Below, piece by piece: positions 44,321-54,011 of a DNA stretch of 64,000 nucleotides. Origin of the DNA: Madurella fahalii (Eukaryota; Ascomycota; Sordariomycetes; Sordariales). The notes beneath the pieces are model-generated. The model did not search any database. It was not told the DNA's origin and saw only the letters and a program-made list of their open reading frames with translations. The translations under genes and the position numbers were made by a program. Position 1 is the first letter of the stretch; the number at the start of each line of letters is the position of its first letter. The stretch spans positions 4,427,001 through 4,491,000 of the forward strand of contig CM056875.1 in assembly GCA_029876055.1 (NCBI GenBank), written 5' to 3'.

Positions 44321-45026
44321 TCAGTGGCTAGGCATACGCTCGAAAGGCTTGGCCAGCTTTTCCTGGCAGAACGGCAACTTGCCGATAGTCCAGATCTCGG
44401 TATCCTGTTGTCCACTTAGTTAACCCCGTATACAGGCTATTGACAAGGATAAAAAAAAATTAAAAAGAAAAAGAGGCAGGGAAAGGAAACATACCGGCTT
44501 CAGCCCCTTCTTAATCTCGCTATCAAGCGAGCCACCCTTGACCGCGAGGATGGGCGCCCCCTCAGGCTCGTGGGCAATGGGCGAGCCGCATTCCGAGCAG
44601 AACCACCGCCAGACGTTGTTGCCCGAGTCGGCTACGCCTTTCCACTTCTTGATGGGGCCGTTGGAGGTGAATTTGTCTTTGGGGACTACACAGACCAGGG
44701 CTATCGATGGATATGGTTAGTAAGTAGCTGTTTGGTTTGGTTTGGTTCGTTATGAGGGAAGAGTCATGGGTTCGTGAGTGAAGCGGGAAGAGGTGACGTC
44801 GTGGAGTAGTGGCGGGTTTTCGTGTAAGTGGGATTCTTGCGGGGTAGGTCAAAGGCACAGCTCGCGAAGCTGTCTAGAGAGCTTTCTTCCGGTAAAGGAA
44901 CTTACAGTAGGTCGAGCCCGACTGGCGCTGGCAGTCATCGCAGTGGTCGTAGCCGGTGATGATGGGCGCGTCAACGTCGACCTTGTAGGTCACAGCCTTG
45001 CAGAGACAGTGGCCGGTCAGAGGCAT
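44321..45026 (-). CDS. GFA-family (Mss4-like fold) zinc protein
   Basis: Exons 45026-44906, 44700-44495 and 44404-44321 give 136 aa; introns are 205 and 90 nt. The sequence carries the glutathione-dependent formaldehyde-activating (GFA) / CENP-V zinc signature: GHCLCKAVTYKV (Cys 7 and 9), DHCDDCQRQSGSTYS, then the C-terminal zinc pair in WRWFCSECGSPIA, followed by APILAVKGGSLD and DTEIWTIGKLPFCQEK. These eukaryotic short members often lack a proven substrate; S-(hydroxymethyl)glutathione formation is the activity of the bacterial founder and may not apply. The start ATG 45026 places GHCxC at residue 5, as usual in the family. No signal peptide, so cytosolic. The convergent gene to its left ends 290 bp away. 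Confidence 0.9.
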
Positions 45027-46210
45027 CTTGGGATGTACCGTAGGTAGCTTTTGCTTGGGTAGCGTCAAGAGGCGGGATGCTGGTCTGGGAAAAGGGGCGG
45101 CTGTTTGGGTAGCACTGCTGGCCAAGAGCGTGGTTCGAGGGGGAGAGACGGGAAGAAATGGAATCCGAGTGCTATAGGAGAGATAAATTTGGAATCGAGG
45201 AACGGGGGAGAATTGGACGTCTTAAATACACAGGCCGAAGCGTAGATGGGAACCTGATCAGCACTTTGCGTCCGGCCCGAGTTATGTCACTAGGTAGGCA
45301 GGTACCGTATGACAAGGCCAGTGATTCCGGAAGCTACCCCCAGGCACTGTATGTACATATATACCTTGGCCACGGATCCAAGCGCGGCTGCCGGTGATGC
45401 GCAACGGATGATAACCTGGCAACTTTGGTGTGGACCCAAGCTTTGTCGTCGATAAAAAACGAACCGGGGGGTGCTTGCATGCTGAAAACGGCTGGATCCG
45501 TCCGGCTGCTCGCTGCTCAGATGTGATACGTATACATTGAGAATTACATGTTAGGCGACTTCACTTGGCTCTCAGAGGTCTTGCTGCTATGTCCTCGAGG
45601 GGCCCAGCAGAAAATCCTCTTCACTATGACGATGATCCCGCTGGCTGTTGACAGCCCCGGAGCTACTTGCAATACCCCACGGAAATGCGTACTTCTCTGC
45701 GTATCTCAAAAGTAGACCAAATGTCTCATTAGTCACAACGGAATACGCCGTTGCAGTTGCAGGTTGCAGCTGCAGCTGCAGCGCACATGAGCTGGCCAGT
45801 CTCCGTGATCCTGGGTGGTTCCCGTCGGCTCTCGGAAGATCAAACGACAAGGAGCAGCCTATGGGATCGAGCTCTGCAGCTGGATCAAAGAGTTGCACAT
45901 CCTGGATTTGCAGCGAGTTCAAGCCCCGCGCGGGGCAGCTTATTTGTCATGATCCCCACACCGCTGCCCCTCCTTCGTCCGCACTCGGCCAGTCAGCGGC
46001 GGGTGATACATGGATGGTGTTGCGATCACGAACTAACGGCGAAGTATTTGGAATTCATGATGCTTCATACATTAGGCTGTCTGCATAGGGCCTTGCATGT
46101 GTACTACCCCGTGGCGACTCGGGAAACTCTGGTCCCATTTGACTGGCTCCTGCCAGCTGAGCACATAGCTCTCTGAGATCAAAAACTCCGAAGGCCTCGC
46201 CGAGCTTCGA
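45027..46210. other. Intergenic between two minus-strand genes
   Basis: About 1.2 kb containing the promoter of the GFA-family gene and the 3' UTR of the DUF1365 gene. Plus- and minus-strand frames around 45587-46176 are open but show no family features. A CTGCAG-rich patch (45760-45785) is notable but short. Confidence 0.5.
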
Positions 46211-48520
46211 TCAAGAATACTCCGAGTTCCCGTTCCCAAGTAGCCGCATTTCCTCCTTCAGGTCCTTTAGCCAAGTCCGCAACTGGAAGTTCATCCTCAG
46301 CCATGCTGGTCTCCGAATCTCCGATCCTGGTCCGCGACAAAATACCTTCGCATGGCTCTTGAATAACTGAGGATTACCCGGGGTGCTACCAGTGCTGTTG
46401 GTTCCACGATTTGGAATAACAGCGGGGACTGGATTCATATGCGGTACACAAGCCGTGGCGCAAAGGGCATTGAGCCAACAGGTATCTGTATATGTTGTTG
46501 GTTTTTCTGGTACAAGCGGACCCAGCGCTCATTCTATGATCGCGGACGATCCTCTCATGCTCCTCGGGATGGGATCCTCCCGCCCGTAGATAACCCCCAT
46601 TGCCAACTGACCTATTCTCGATGAAAGGAGCCAGGTAAAGCATACCTGCAGGAGGACCCGTTGAAGCTCGAGCAACGACACGACACCAAACGAGATCCTG
46701 TCCGCAACGAACAGTTTCAAGAGGCAGTTCCGGTACGCCGCCCGGATGTGAGCAGGCTCCTGGGTCGAAACATAGGCGTCCATGGGAGATATGTGGGTAT
46801 TTTGCATGTTGATTGTTTGGCCCTTTTTTACTCCCCTGGTGCTCGATGTCAATGGCCGCACAATCCTCTGGGGCCGGACACGGAGGGTTCGTATGATCTT
46901 GAAGTAAGCGTCTTCATTAAGAATGGATGACTCGAGAACCGGAGAAGGCTCCTTCATGGCAAGTCTAGGGAGGAGATCAGGACGAGACATCCAGATCGTG
47001 CAGTTCTCGTTAAGCTCACAGATGAATGCCTCCAGGTCATGCGCGTAGTGGACAAACCTCGTGTAAAACGCAGGAGTTAGGACCTTGAGTTCGAGTTCCT
47101 CGGCGGTATCCACCATGTCTCGAGCGGCCGGAGAAAGCATCAACTGGCTAGTGTCCCCGGAAAGGCCGCCAGCGGCATACTTGACAGCAAGGGGAGTGGC
47201 GGATTGCTCCACGAGGTGCTTCAAGTACCTCCTGAAGATACCCTCCAACTGCCGCTCGGTCGAGTCCGCCCTACGGCCGATGGAGTCTTTCAAGGGTTCG
47301 GGCCTGTACCACACATGCAACTTGTGCCGGAAGAAGAGCGGGAAAGCCTCCTTGAGGATCCGCGGAAAAGTGAGAAAGCCGACCCACCACCAAGACGCCA
47401 GAAATCTGAATTTCTGATACCGTGTCATGTCGCAAGGGTCAAGAGCAGCGCCTTCTTGAGACAGCGTGGCTACTAACTTGCAGTGACCTTTGGACGATAT
47501 CAGGTTGATCGTGTTGGAGAGCGGTCCCTTGCCTTGCATCGAAGGACACAGGGGGTCGGATGCCGTCAACGTGTAAGAGCCCTTGCGGGAGTTGAAAGGC
47601 GAGACATGGAAATCCTTTGGCCACGACCGCGTCAGATTGGCTTGCAGGGGACTGATTTTCCTGGGGTTCTTGGTCTCCTCTGTTGCGTTAGTCTGATGGT
47701 TTGTCGAATAATCGGTTCGCTTGCTGTCTGTATACTCCGGAGTCAAGAAGTACATCCGTCGCTCGTCGAATGTGTTGTTCACCTCCAAAATCATCGCAGC
47801 CAAACAGCTGTCGGCGTCATATAGATACCAGAACGAGACAGGGTTGAAGTGGTAACCGAGGAAGCGCGCCGCCGTGACTAGATAAGCATACGGGTAGGAT
47901 GCCGGATCCGCGCCCTCGTAAAGTCAGCAACCAAAATCGATATCGAAGTGGCACCGGGCCCGGGTGCATACCTGGGTTCGGAGGTACATGTCTAGCTTTC
48001 CCCGCAGACCAAGCTCCGACTTTCCACGCTCCAGGTAGTCGCCGGGGTCAATGCTGAACCAAGCACCGGATACCGGAGAGACGGAAGGGAGCCATGAAGA
48101 GAGCTTCGGCTTGGCCCGGGTCCCGACCGAGACCAAACCCCCGACATCCCCTTCGAAACCCACAGGGATTCCGACAGTCAAATAAGAATAAGAAAATGAG
48201 TGCTTCTTGGGGAACAAGCGGGAGTGAGTAGTCCGGCATGGAAACAGAAGAACCTTGCCTGGGCCGTTCCACTTCGGCTTCTCAACTTCTGCACCCTTCA
48301 GCCGTAGGATATGAAAGAGTGAGAATGCAATGACTAGGACGCCGACAGTAGCCTTGACCGTCTCCTGAAGGAGAATGGAACCAAGAGCGATCGCAAACAC
48401 ATGTCGCTGCCGGATAGTAACGAAGGAAACCCGAAGGATTCCATCAACAATGCCAGAGCAGAGAGCGGAACAGACAGCCATGGGAACGGCCGCCAGAGGA
48501 ACTGACAACTGACCGTGCAT
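46211..48520 (-). CDS. DUF1365 family membrane protein
   Basis: Exon 1 48520-47972 and exon 2 47914-46646 are well supported; the first intron (57 nt) has donor GTATGC and a GCTGAC branch. The most consistent ending uses donor GTATGC at 46645 and acceptor CCTCAG to 46367, with terminal exon 46366-46211 (FKSHAKVFCRGPGSE, then RTWLKDLKEEMRLLG), giving 657 aa; this last junction is tentative. Residues 1-75 hold hydrophobic segments (VPLAAVPMAVCSALCSGIV, TVGVLVIAFSLFHIL). DUF1365 follows: LLFPCRTTHSRLFPKKHSFS, SYLTVGIPVGFEG, FLGYHFNPVSFWYLYDADS, LAAMILEVNNTFDERRMYFL, KDFHVSPFNSRKGSYTL, then FFRHKLHVWYRPEPL. Bacterial DUF1365 genes sit beside cyclopropane-fatty-acid synthases, suggesting a lipid link, but function is unproven. 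Divergent from MBF1. Confidence 0.85.
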
Positions 48521-49262
48521 CGTGGCTATCTGAGGGGTGGTTCCAGGGTGCTGTATTTGGCGGTTGGGTAATCGGTGCCAGAGGGTACTAGTAGGTATGG
48601 ATTAAGCACCAATTGCCATTTTGATACTTTAGCTAATGCCGGAGGACCGCTCGGGTCCGCCTGTTCTCTGTTGTTTGACATGTTAGCGTTGAGTAGCTTT
48701 GACTTTGTTTCTTCCGAACACTCAGTGAATTACTAGACAAAACCAACATATAGAGCTCCAAAAAAAACACCAAGTAGACAGTGCATTGTTTGTATGACAA
48801 AGCAAGAGGGCACTGAACTGCTTTTCCGGGCTAGTCGACCCCCTGTTCCCACTGTCCAGCCCCGTTCTCCACCGTTCCGGCGTGGCGTTGTCCAGGATCT
48901 TCGCCGCTCGACTCACACTCACCAAGTTCGACGGCCGCCCATGGCATTCCGCTGACGGGGAGCCTCTTCCATAAATCCCCGCCGAGACCGTCTCATCCTC
49001 CAGACACTTGAGTAGTGAAACCAACATCAACAACTGCGCGGCAAAACCAATCACCGGCGTCGGTTTTTTTTCTTATCTTTTCGCCTGCATTGCCCGCAGT
49101 ATTTTATCCAAACAGAAAGCGACAAATTCACTGATTTCTTACTCGTTCTTTATATAACGTTCTTTGTCCTACGGACACCGCCAACTTTTCAGCGCTCACA
49201 TCCGCACGCCTTATCTCCATTTCCGAAAGAGACCAACACAACACCCCCCAAAAGCCATCAAG
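48521..49262. other. Divergent promoter region of DUF1365 and MBF1 genes
   Basis: About 740 bp. A TATATAA box (49151-49157) precedes MBF1. A minus-strand frame at 48722-49054 is open but starts at GTG and resembles no family. A T run (49064-49071) is present. Confidence 0.55.
49151..49157 (+). promoter_or_regulatory. TATA box of MBF1 gene
   Basis: TATATAA lies 106 bp upstream of the MBF1 ATG and is followed by a pyrimidine-rich leader, the usual arrangement of strongly expressed fungal genes. Confidence 0.55.
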
Positions 49263-49832
49263 ATGTCTGCCTGGGATACCGCCGAGGTCAAGATCGGCAA
49301 GAACGTTCACCGCGGTGGTGCCGGCCCGCGCGAGACGGTCGTCCGCGGCCAGTCAGCACTCAACGCAGCGAAGCGATCCGGCGCCGCCATCGCGACGGAG
49401 AAGAAGTTCGCCACAGGCAATGCCGTATGTCCCACTCCCGTTCCCGCTCCCGCTCCATTCATCAATCAAAACCAAAGCCCAAACGAAAAAGACTAACCAT
49501 TCCGGGGTTCTTTCCAGGCCTCCAAGCCCGCCGTAGAAGGCCAGCGGCTCACAATGGTCGACCGCTCCGACGACATCGTCAAGCCCAAGACGGTCGGCAT
49601 CGAGGTGGGCAAGGCGATCCAGAAGGCGCGCGCCAGCTTCGGGGAGAAGGGCATGACGCAGAAGGACCTGGCGACCAAGTGCAACACGACGCCGGCCATT
49701 GTCGCCCAGTTTGAGCGCGGCGACGCCGCGCCCGACCAGAAGGTGCTCAGCGCCATGGAGCGCGTGCTCAACGTCAAGCTGCGCGGCAGCGACATTGGCA
49801 AGCCCAAGTTCGAGAAGAAGGAGAAGAAGTGA
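49263..49832 (+). CDS. MBF1: Multiprotein bridging factor 1
   Basis: Exons 49263-49424 and 49518-49832 give 158 aa; the intron has donor GTATGT and acceptor TTTCCAG. MBF1 is a conserved transcriptional coactivator that bridges bZIP activators (Gcn4 in yeast) and TBP, and also binds stalled ribosomes to limit frameshifting. The N-terminal domain reads MSAWDTAEVKIGKNVHRGG and VVRGQSALNAAKRSGAAI; the Cro/C1-type helix-turn-helix (about 80-135) contains EVGKAIQKARASFGEKGMTQ, DLATKCNTTPAIVAQFERGD and QKVLSAMERVLNVKLRG; the tail KPKFEKKEKK is basic as in eukaryotic homologues. The start is fixed by the family sequence and the AAGATG context. A TATA box precedes it. Confidence 0.96.
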
Positions 49833-50431
49833 ACGGCGCCCTCACTCGACTGATATATCATGACCCGGTTCGTCGGGCTGGGCGACATCCGCGGGACACG
49901 GCCGTGCCGCGATGGTTGCCTCCCTGATGCCGAGCGTCGCTGGAGGCTGGAAGAAGAAAAGTCATAACAGCAGTATATGGTATATGCTACTGATTGATGG
50001 ATGACGGTCGGGCAGCACGAGATGCGTGCTTTCATGACAAAGTTTGGGTTGAATTTAGCGGAGGCTTGGGGCATTTGCTTGTGGTGGCGTTTGCACAGCA
50101 CGGGGTCATCACGGTTCTGCGGATAGACACGTCTTACGAAGCAAAAATAGACCTTTCCGTCTTCGTACTACTTTCTTTTCTCCATGATTCCTGTCTCAGT
50201 GTCCATCCATACCGATACCCAGACATGCTAATTAATGCGTCCAACGCCACGAACTCCAGCCCATGCAGCCAAACCAACACAAAGTATGTTTCCCGAGCCA
50301 AACCTTACTCCAACAATGTCCAATACGCAGTTTTAATCCAACCACCGGACAAATCCAGCCGTACTCCTACTGCAATACCACCATCCCGATCCTGAACACC
50401 CACCAAATCCATCACATCCATCTTCTCTCTT
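49833..50431. other. 3' intergenic between convergent MBF1 and CDT1 genes
   Basis: About 600 bp holding both 3' UTRs. No coding region supported. The part nearest CDT1 (50400-50431) is C/T-rich on the plus strand, so A/G-rich in the CDT1 transcript. Confidence 0.6.
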
Positions 50432-51922
50432 TTACCCTAACAACACCTTCACCCTCTCCTGAACCACCCCCTTGCTCGGCTGAAAAGCCGGCTGCACCAC
50501 AACATTCTCCCTCTCGCCGACCTTGACGATCCGCAGCCACTGCGGTGCCACCTCGGCGGCTAGCAGGCGCACGCAGGCGGCGCCGTCCTCGCGCGAGATG
50601 GGCGTCCGCGACGAGTCCTTGAGCCGCACCATCAGCGCCGCCATGGTGAACGACATCCTCGCGGGCGCCTGCCCGCTGGCCTTGCAGAGCATCCCGATCA
50701 CGGCCGCCACGTCCTCTGCGCGCTGGAGCGACGCGCGCCGCTGGAGCTCGGCTGCGCTCGGGCCCTGCTGGCTGGCCTGAGTTTGTTCCTTGAGCCGGAT
50801 GCGCTCGAGGAGGGAGAGCTTGGTGGAAGAGCCCTCTGGGTTGAGCGCGGGGGCGAGGACGGCGGCCTTGACGGTTTCTTTTTCTTTTTCTTCGTGTTGA
50901 TGTTGTTGTGGTTTCTTGAGGGCGATGCTGGATTTGAGCTCGTCAAAGGTACGCTGTTGGTTCTTGAGGGAGAGGTTGCTCTTGACGAGCGAAGGGCAAG
51001 GCTTGATGGCGGCTTTGGGGAGGGTTGCGATGAAGAGAGTTGTGTTGGTCGGCTCACGGCGGCTGAGCCACAGGGTGCGCAAGTTGGATTCGAAATCCAT
51101 GTTGAGCTTGTGCTCGCGTAGGGGTCCCGGTTCCGCACTGGAGTGCAACTCAACGCAGATCTTGTTGCGGCCATAGTCGGAGAGGAAGAAGGGAGATGAG
51201 AGCTGCAAGGTGGTGTCGCTGCTCTTGATTGGGGTCCAGCTTAGGACGCCGACCATGCGCTGGATGTCGTCCAATGTCACCTGCCTCTTACCCCAGGCAC
51301 GGGTGACGCTCGGGTAGAGGGTGCGCAGGTCGATGGGTGAGTTGGCGCCGTTGTGCGCGTATTGCATGGTGAGAGTCTTGAGGAAGGCCACGTGAAGGTC
51401 GAGGAGATCGAGGAGGTCCTGCGGGAGATCGAAATCATTTTGGGGAGAGCGCCTGTCGACTGTGGTCTTGGTTCGTTTGTTGCGGACTGGAGATTGTAGG
51501 TTCAGGCGTTCCAGCAGGGCCTCGGCCTGGGTGGTCTCGTCTGCTTGGAATTGGCGCTTCCGGTTGGATGGAGGAGTGGGAGCTGCGCAGCTCGGTGTTG
51601 GAGGGACGTTCTCGGGTTCGGCGAATGTGACAGTCTTCTTCTTTCTTGATACAGGAGTGGCAGGCTCATCCCGCTGTGGTTGGGGCTCACGACGGAGCTT
51701 CTTGGGAGTGGACGCGGAGTCGTCGTCGACCCTCCTCTTCCGTGAAGTGAGGACGATCTCGATGGAGGAGGTACGCCCTGTAGCCTTCCCAACTGATTCT
51801 CTCCCAACGGCCGGAGTTTTTGAGACTTTGTTGCTGAAGTTGCCAATGCTCGAGGCAGGCGGGTTGGTGGAGGCTAATTTGCCGCGGGGAGTCCGCGTCT
51901 TGCGAGAAATTACACCAGGCAT
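50432..51922 (-). CDS. CDT1: DNA replication licensing factor Cdt1
   Basis: A single exon of 496 aa. Cdt1 loads the MCM2-7 helicase onto ORC/Cdc6-marked origins in G1. The N-terminal 165 residues are basic, Ser/Thr/Pro-rich and disordered (MPGVISRKTRTPRGKLAS, SRKKKTVTFAEPENVPPTP). A middle winged-helix region starts at DLPQDLLDLLDLHVAFLKTL and includes LYPSVTRAWGKRQVTLDDIQ and RMVGVLSWTPIKSSDTTL. After a Gln/Lys/Glu linker the C-terminal winged helix that contacts MCM is seen: LSLLERIRLKEQ, ELQRRASLQRAEDVAAVIGM, ARMSFTMAALMVRLKDSSRT, ISREDGAACVRLLAAEVAP and QWLRIVKVGERENVVVQP. Fungi commonly have such divergent Cdt1 proteins. Two MCB boxes about 190 bp upstream suggest G1/S-controlled transcription, as for S. 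pombe cdt1. Confidence 0.87.
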   Translation of the reverse strand: MPGVISRKTRTPRGKLASTNPPASSIGNFSNKVSKTPAVGRESVGKATGRTSSIEIVLTSRKRRVDDDSASTPKKLRREPQPQRDEPATPVSRKKKTVTFAEPENVPPTPSCAAPTPPSNRKRQFQADETTQAEALLERLNLQSPVRNKRTKTTVDRRSPQNDFDLPQDLLDLLDLHVAFLKTLTMQYAHNGANSPIDLRTLYPSVTRAWGKRQVTLDDIQRMVGVLSWTPIKSSDTTLQLSSPFFLSDYGRNKICVELHSSAEPGPLREHKLNMDFESNLRTLWLSRREPTNTTLFIATLPKAAIKPCPSLVKSNLSLKNQQRTFDELKSSIALKKPQQHQHEEKEKETVKAAVLAPALNPEGSSTKLSLLERIRLKEQTQASQQGPSAAELQRRASLQRAEDVAAVIGMLCKASGQAPARMSFTMAALMVRLKDSSRTPISREDGAACVRLLAAEVAPQWLRIVKVGERENVVVQPAFQPSKGVVQERVKVLLG

Positions 51923-52108
51923 CGTGCTTGCTCTTTTACAACAGGATGATGGGTGGCGGGAAGTAGCAATGGGCGAGCCGACAATCCACGAAGAGCAATT
52001 ATACAGAAGATGTGGGAAGTATCGAGTGCCAATGGACGAAGGTGCGAGTGGGCGCTAAAAAGGAGGAAGAGCGGGTTGAAGCAAGGGGGATGATCTTCCC
52101 TGGTCGCG

Positions 52109-52122
52109 ACGCGTTGACGCGT
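52109..52122. promoter_or_regulatory. Two MCB (ACGCGT) boxes upstream of CDT1
   Basis: ACGCGT at 52109-52114 and 52117-52122, start-to-start spacing 8 bp, in the CDT1 promoter about 190 bp from its ATG. A related GCGACGCGAA follows at 52132-52141. MCB is the site for the MBF (Mbp1/Res-Swi6) G1/S factor in yeasts. The palindromic core means the sites could also act on the divergent hydrolase gene. Confidence 0.7.
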
Positions 52123-52534
52123 TAAGTGGGCGCGACGCGAACCCGCGTTTGCAGTGAAACGAGATTACCCCAGGCTCCACAACACGCGATGAACCGTCGA
52201 CAACATCCAATCAAAACAATCATTATCCCCCTTTCGCTCTGGCAAGGGGAAACCGGCAGAGCCGCATCCATCATCGAGTCGACAGCGTCATGGCGGATTC
52301 ATCGCATTCTCGAAAATGCCTACAATCCCCAGGCACTCGGACACCCTGCAACTTCGGCACACCCCATCTGCACCCAAGCTCATCGTGACAAAGCGCAAGT
52401 CATGACAACGTCAATACCCTGGCTAACCTGGGAGAAAACAATTACCAACCTACCAGAATGTGGTCTTATAAGCATGGCCAAAGAACAGCTGCATCAATCC
52501 GAGATCCTTGGATGCGATCCGATTCAGGGACTGT

Positions 52535-52546
52535 AACCCTAACCCT
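52535..52546 (+). promoter_or_regulatory. Telobox-like AACCCTAACCCT in promoter region
   Basis: Two units of the CCCTAA telomere-type repeat, 224 bp upstream of the 52770 ATG. Such boxes can bind Myb/telomere-binding factors in promoters; here the function is unknown. Confidence 0.45.
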
Positions 52547-52769
52547 GTCCCTCTGTTTTCAATGGTGGGGTACGTCAACGGAGGGGCTCATTCATCTGAC
52601 CTACGGCGCAGTTTGTCCTCCCTAGTTCCAACATCTTGGTTCCCCATCAACCTTCCTCTGCCCTCCTTTCCCAGCTGTGTGCTCGCTCAGTTACTCGATT
52701 TCTATTCAATGATTCCGGTTGCTTGACTCGATAGGACGCCATCATATTCTTGGGTAGAGCAACTCCACC

Positions 52770-53873
52770 ATGGCCGACCCCGAAGTAGCTACCAGAGCTC
52801 CCGAGAGCGATGCTCAGGCCGATGCGCCCACCCCCAGCGAAATTCCCAAACCGCCCATGGGCGAGCATTGCACATCTGACAGACCTACTCCGGCGGGGCA
52901 GGCTTCAACAGGAGAGATCACGAAGCTGAACGAGGTCGATGTTCGTTGCCCTGTTTCCATATCCTTGTTGCCCCCTTCCTAACACGCCTGTGTAAATCCA
53001 GGTCTACATCTCCAAGCCCGCCGACTACCCGCACACCCCCTCCCGCCTTCTCTTACTCTTAACAGGCGGCACGGGTCTCCATAGCGTCAACAACCAGATC
53101 CAAGCAGACCGCTTCGCGAGCGAAGGCTACGTTGTCGTCATGCCCGACTTGTTCTCGGGGGACCCGGCGCCCAACAGCAGCACAGCCGCCGAGATAGCTG
53201 CCGAGTCCGGCGGCAGTACGTCGTTCCTCGACACGTTCAAGATCAAGGCCGCCGAGACGGCAAAGTCGTTCCTCATCGACATGTGGCTGGCGCGGCACAC
53301 CGAGGAGAAGGTCCTCCCCATCCTGCACAAGGTCCTCGACGCCTGCCGGGACGAGTTCGCCGACGCCGTGTCGCACGGTGGAGGGGTGTACGCGGTGGGG
53401 TACTGCTTCGGGGCGAGGTACGTGCTCCTGCTGGCTGCGGAGCGGCCTGTGCAGGGCGCTGGCGGCGCCGCCTCGGGCAATGCGGATGGAGATGAGGAGG
53501 CGGCAAAACCCAAGACGACGGGGCCGCTTATCAAGGCTGGTGCGCTGGCGCATGCGACGTTGGTGTCCAAGGAGGACTTTGTTGGGTTGAAGGCGCCGGT
53601 TAGCGTGGTATCGGTGGAGAATGATCCGCTCTTCCCTGACGAGGTGAGGATGGCGGGAGAGGATTATATGAGTACTAACGGGGTCGAGCATGAGGTGCAG
53701 GTTTATCCTGGGGTACCACATGGTGAGTCCATGCGTATGATTTCTCATTGTGGAGGTTCGAGCTGACACGAGAGGCAGGATTCGCTGTTGTCGGGGAATA
53801 TGAGGACGCAAACATCAAGATCGCACAAGCTACTGCGTTTGACCAGATGTTGAAATGGATCCAGGAGCATTGA
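52770..53873 (+). CDS. Dienelactone hydrolase-family protein
   Basis: Exons 52770-52940, 53002-53722 and 53779-53873 give 328 aa with consistent phases. An alpha/beta hydrolase of the DLH family: KLNEVDVYISKPADYPHTPS, LLLLLTGGTGLHSVNN, FASEGYVVVMPDLFSGDPAP, the nucleophile elbow YAVGYCFGARYVLLLAAE (Cys as in DLH), the acid in ENDPLFPDEVRMAGEDYM and His in VPHGFAVVGEY, completed across the last intron. The catalytic triad is therefore present. In fungi these proteins are general cytosolic hydrolases of unproven substrate; a role in aromatic degradation is not implied by the neighbours. A hydrophilic 55-residue N-terminal extension (APESDAQADAPTPSE) is unusual. The first intron has the atypical donor GTTCGT, but family continuity DVYIS supports it. 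Divergent from CDT1. Confidence 0.88.
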
Positions 53874-54011
53874 GCGCTGGTTTGGGTCATCAATTTTGGG
53901 CGTTCAGGGTTCATTGGTCAGTCTAGCTCGTTCAGGGGTTTCTGCAGGCTACAGGTCTTAACAGTTGCTGGAATGCAATACCGTGTCTCTGGAGGGGCTC
54001 ATCTTGCAATC

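Larger units (their letters stand above)
51923..52769. other. Divergent promoter region of CDT1 and dienelactone hydrolase-like genes
   Basis: About 850 bp without a gene. It contains two MCB boxes (52109-52122) nearer CDT1 and a telomere-like AACCCTAACCCT (52535-52546) nearer the hydrolase gene. Confidence 0.6.

Noticed and set aside
48722..49054. 110-codon minus-strand frame between DUF1365 and MBF1
   Set aside because: Starts at GTG, lies in a promoter region, no family features; could be revisited if transcribed.
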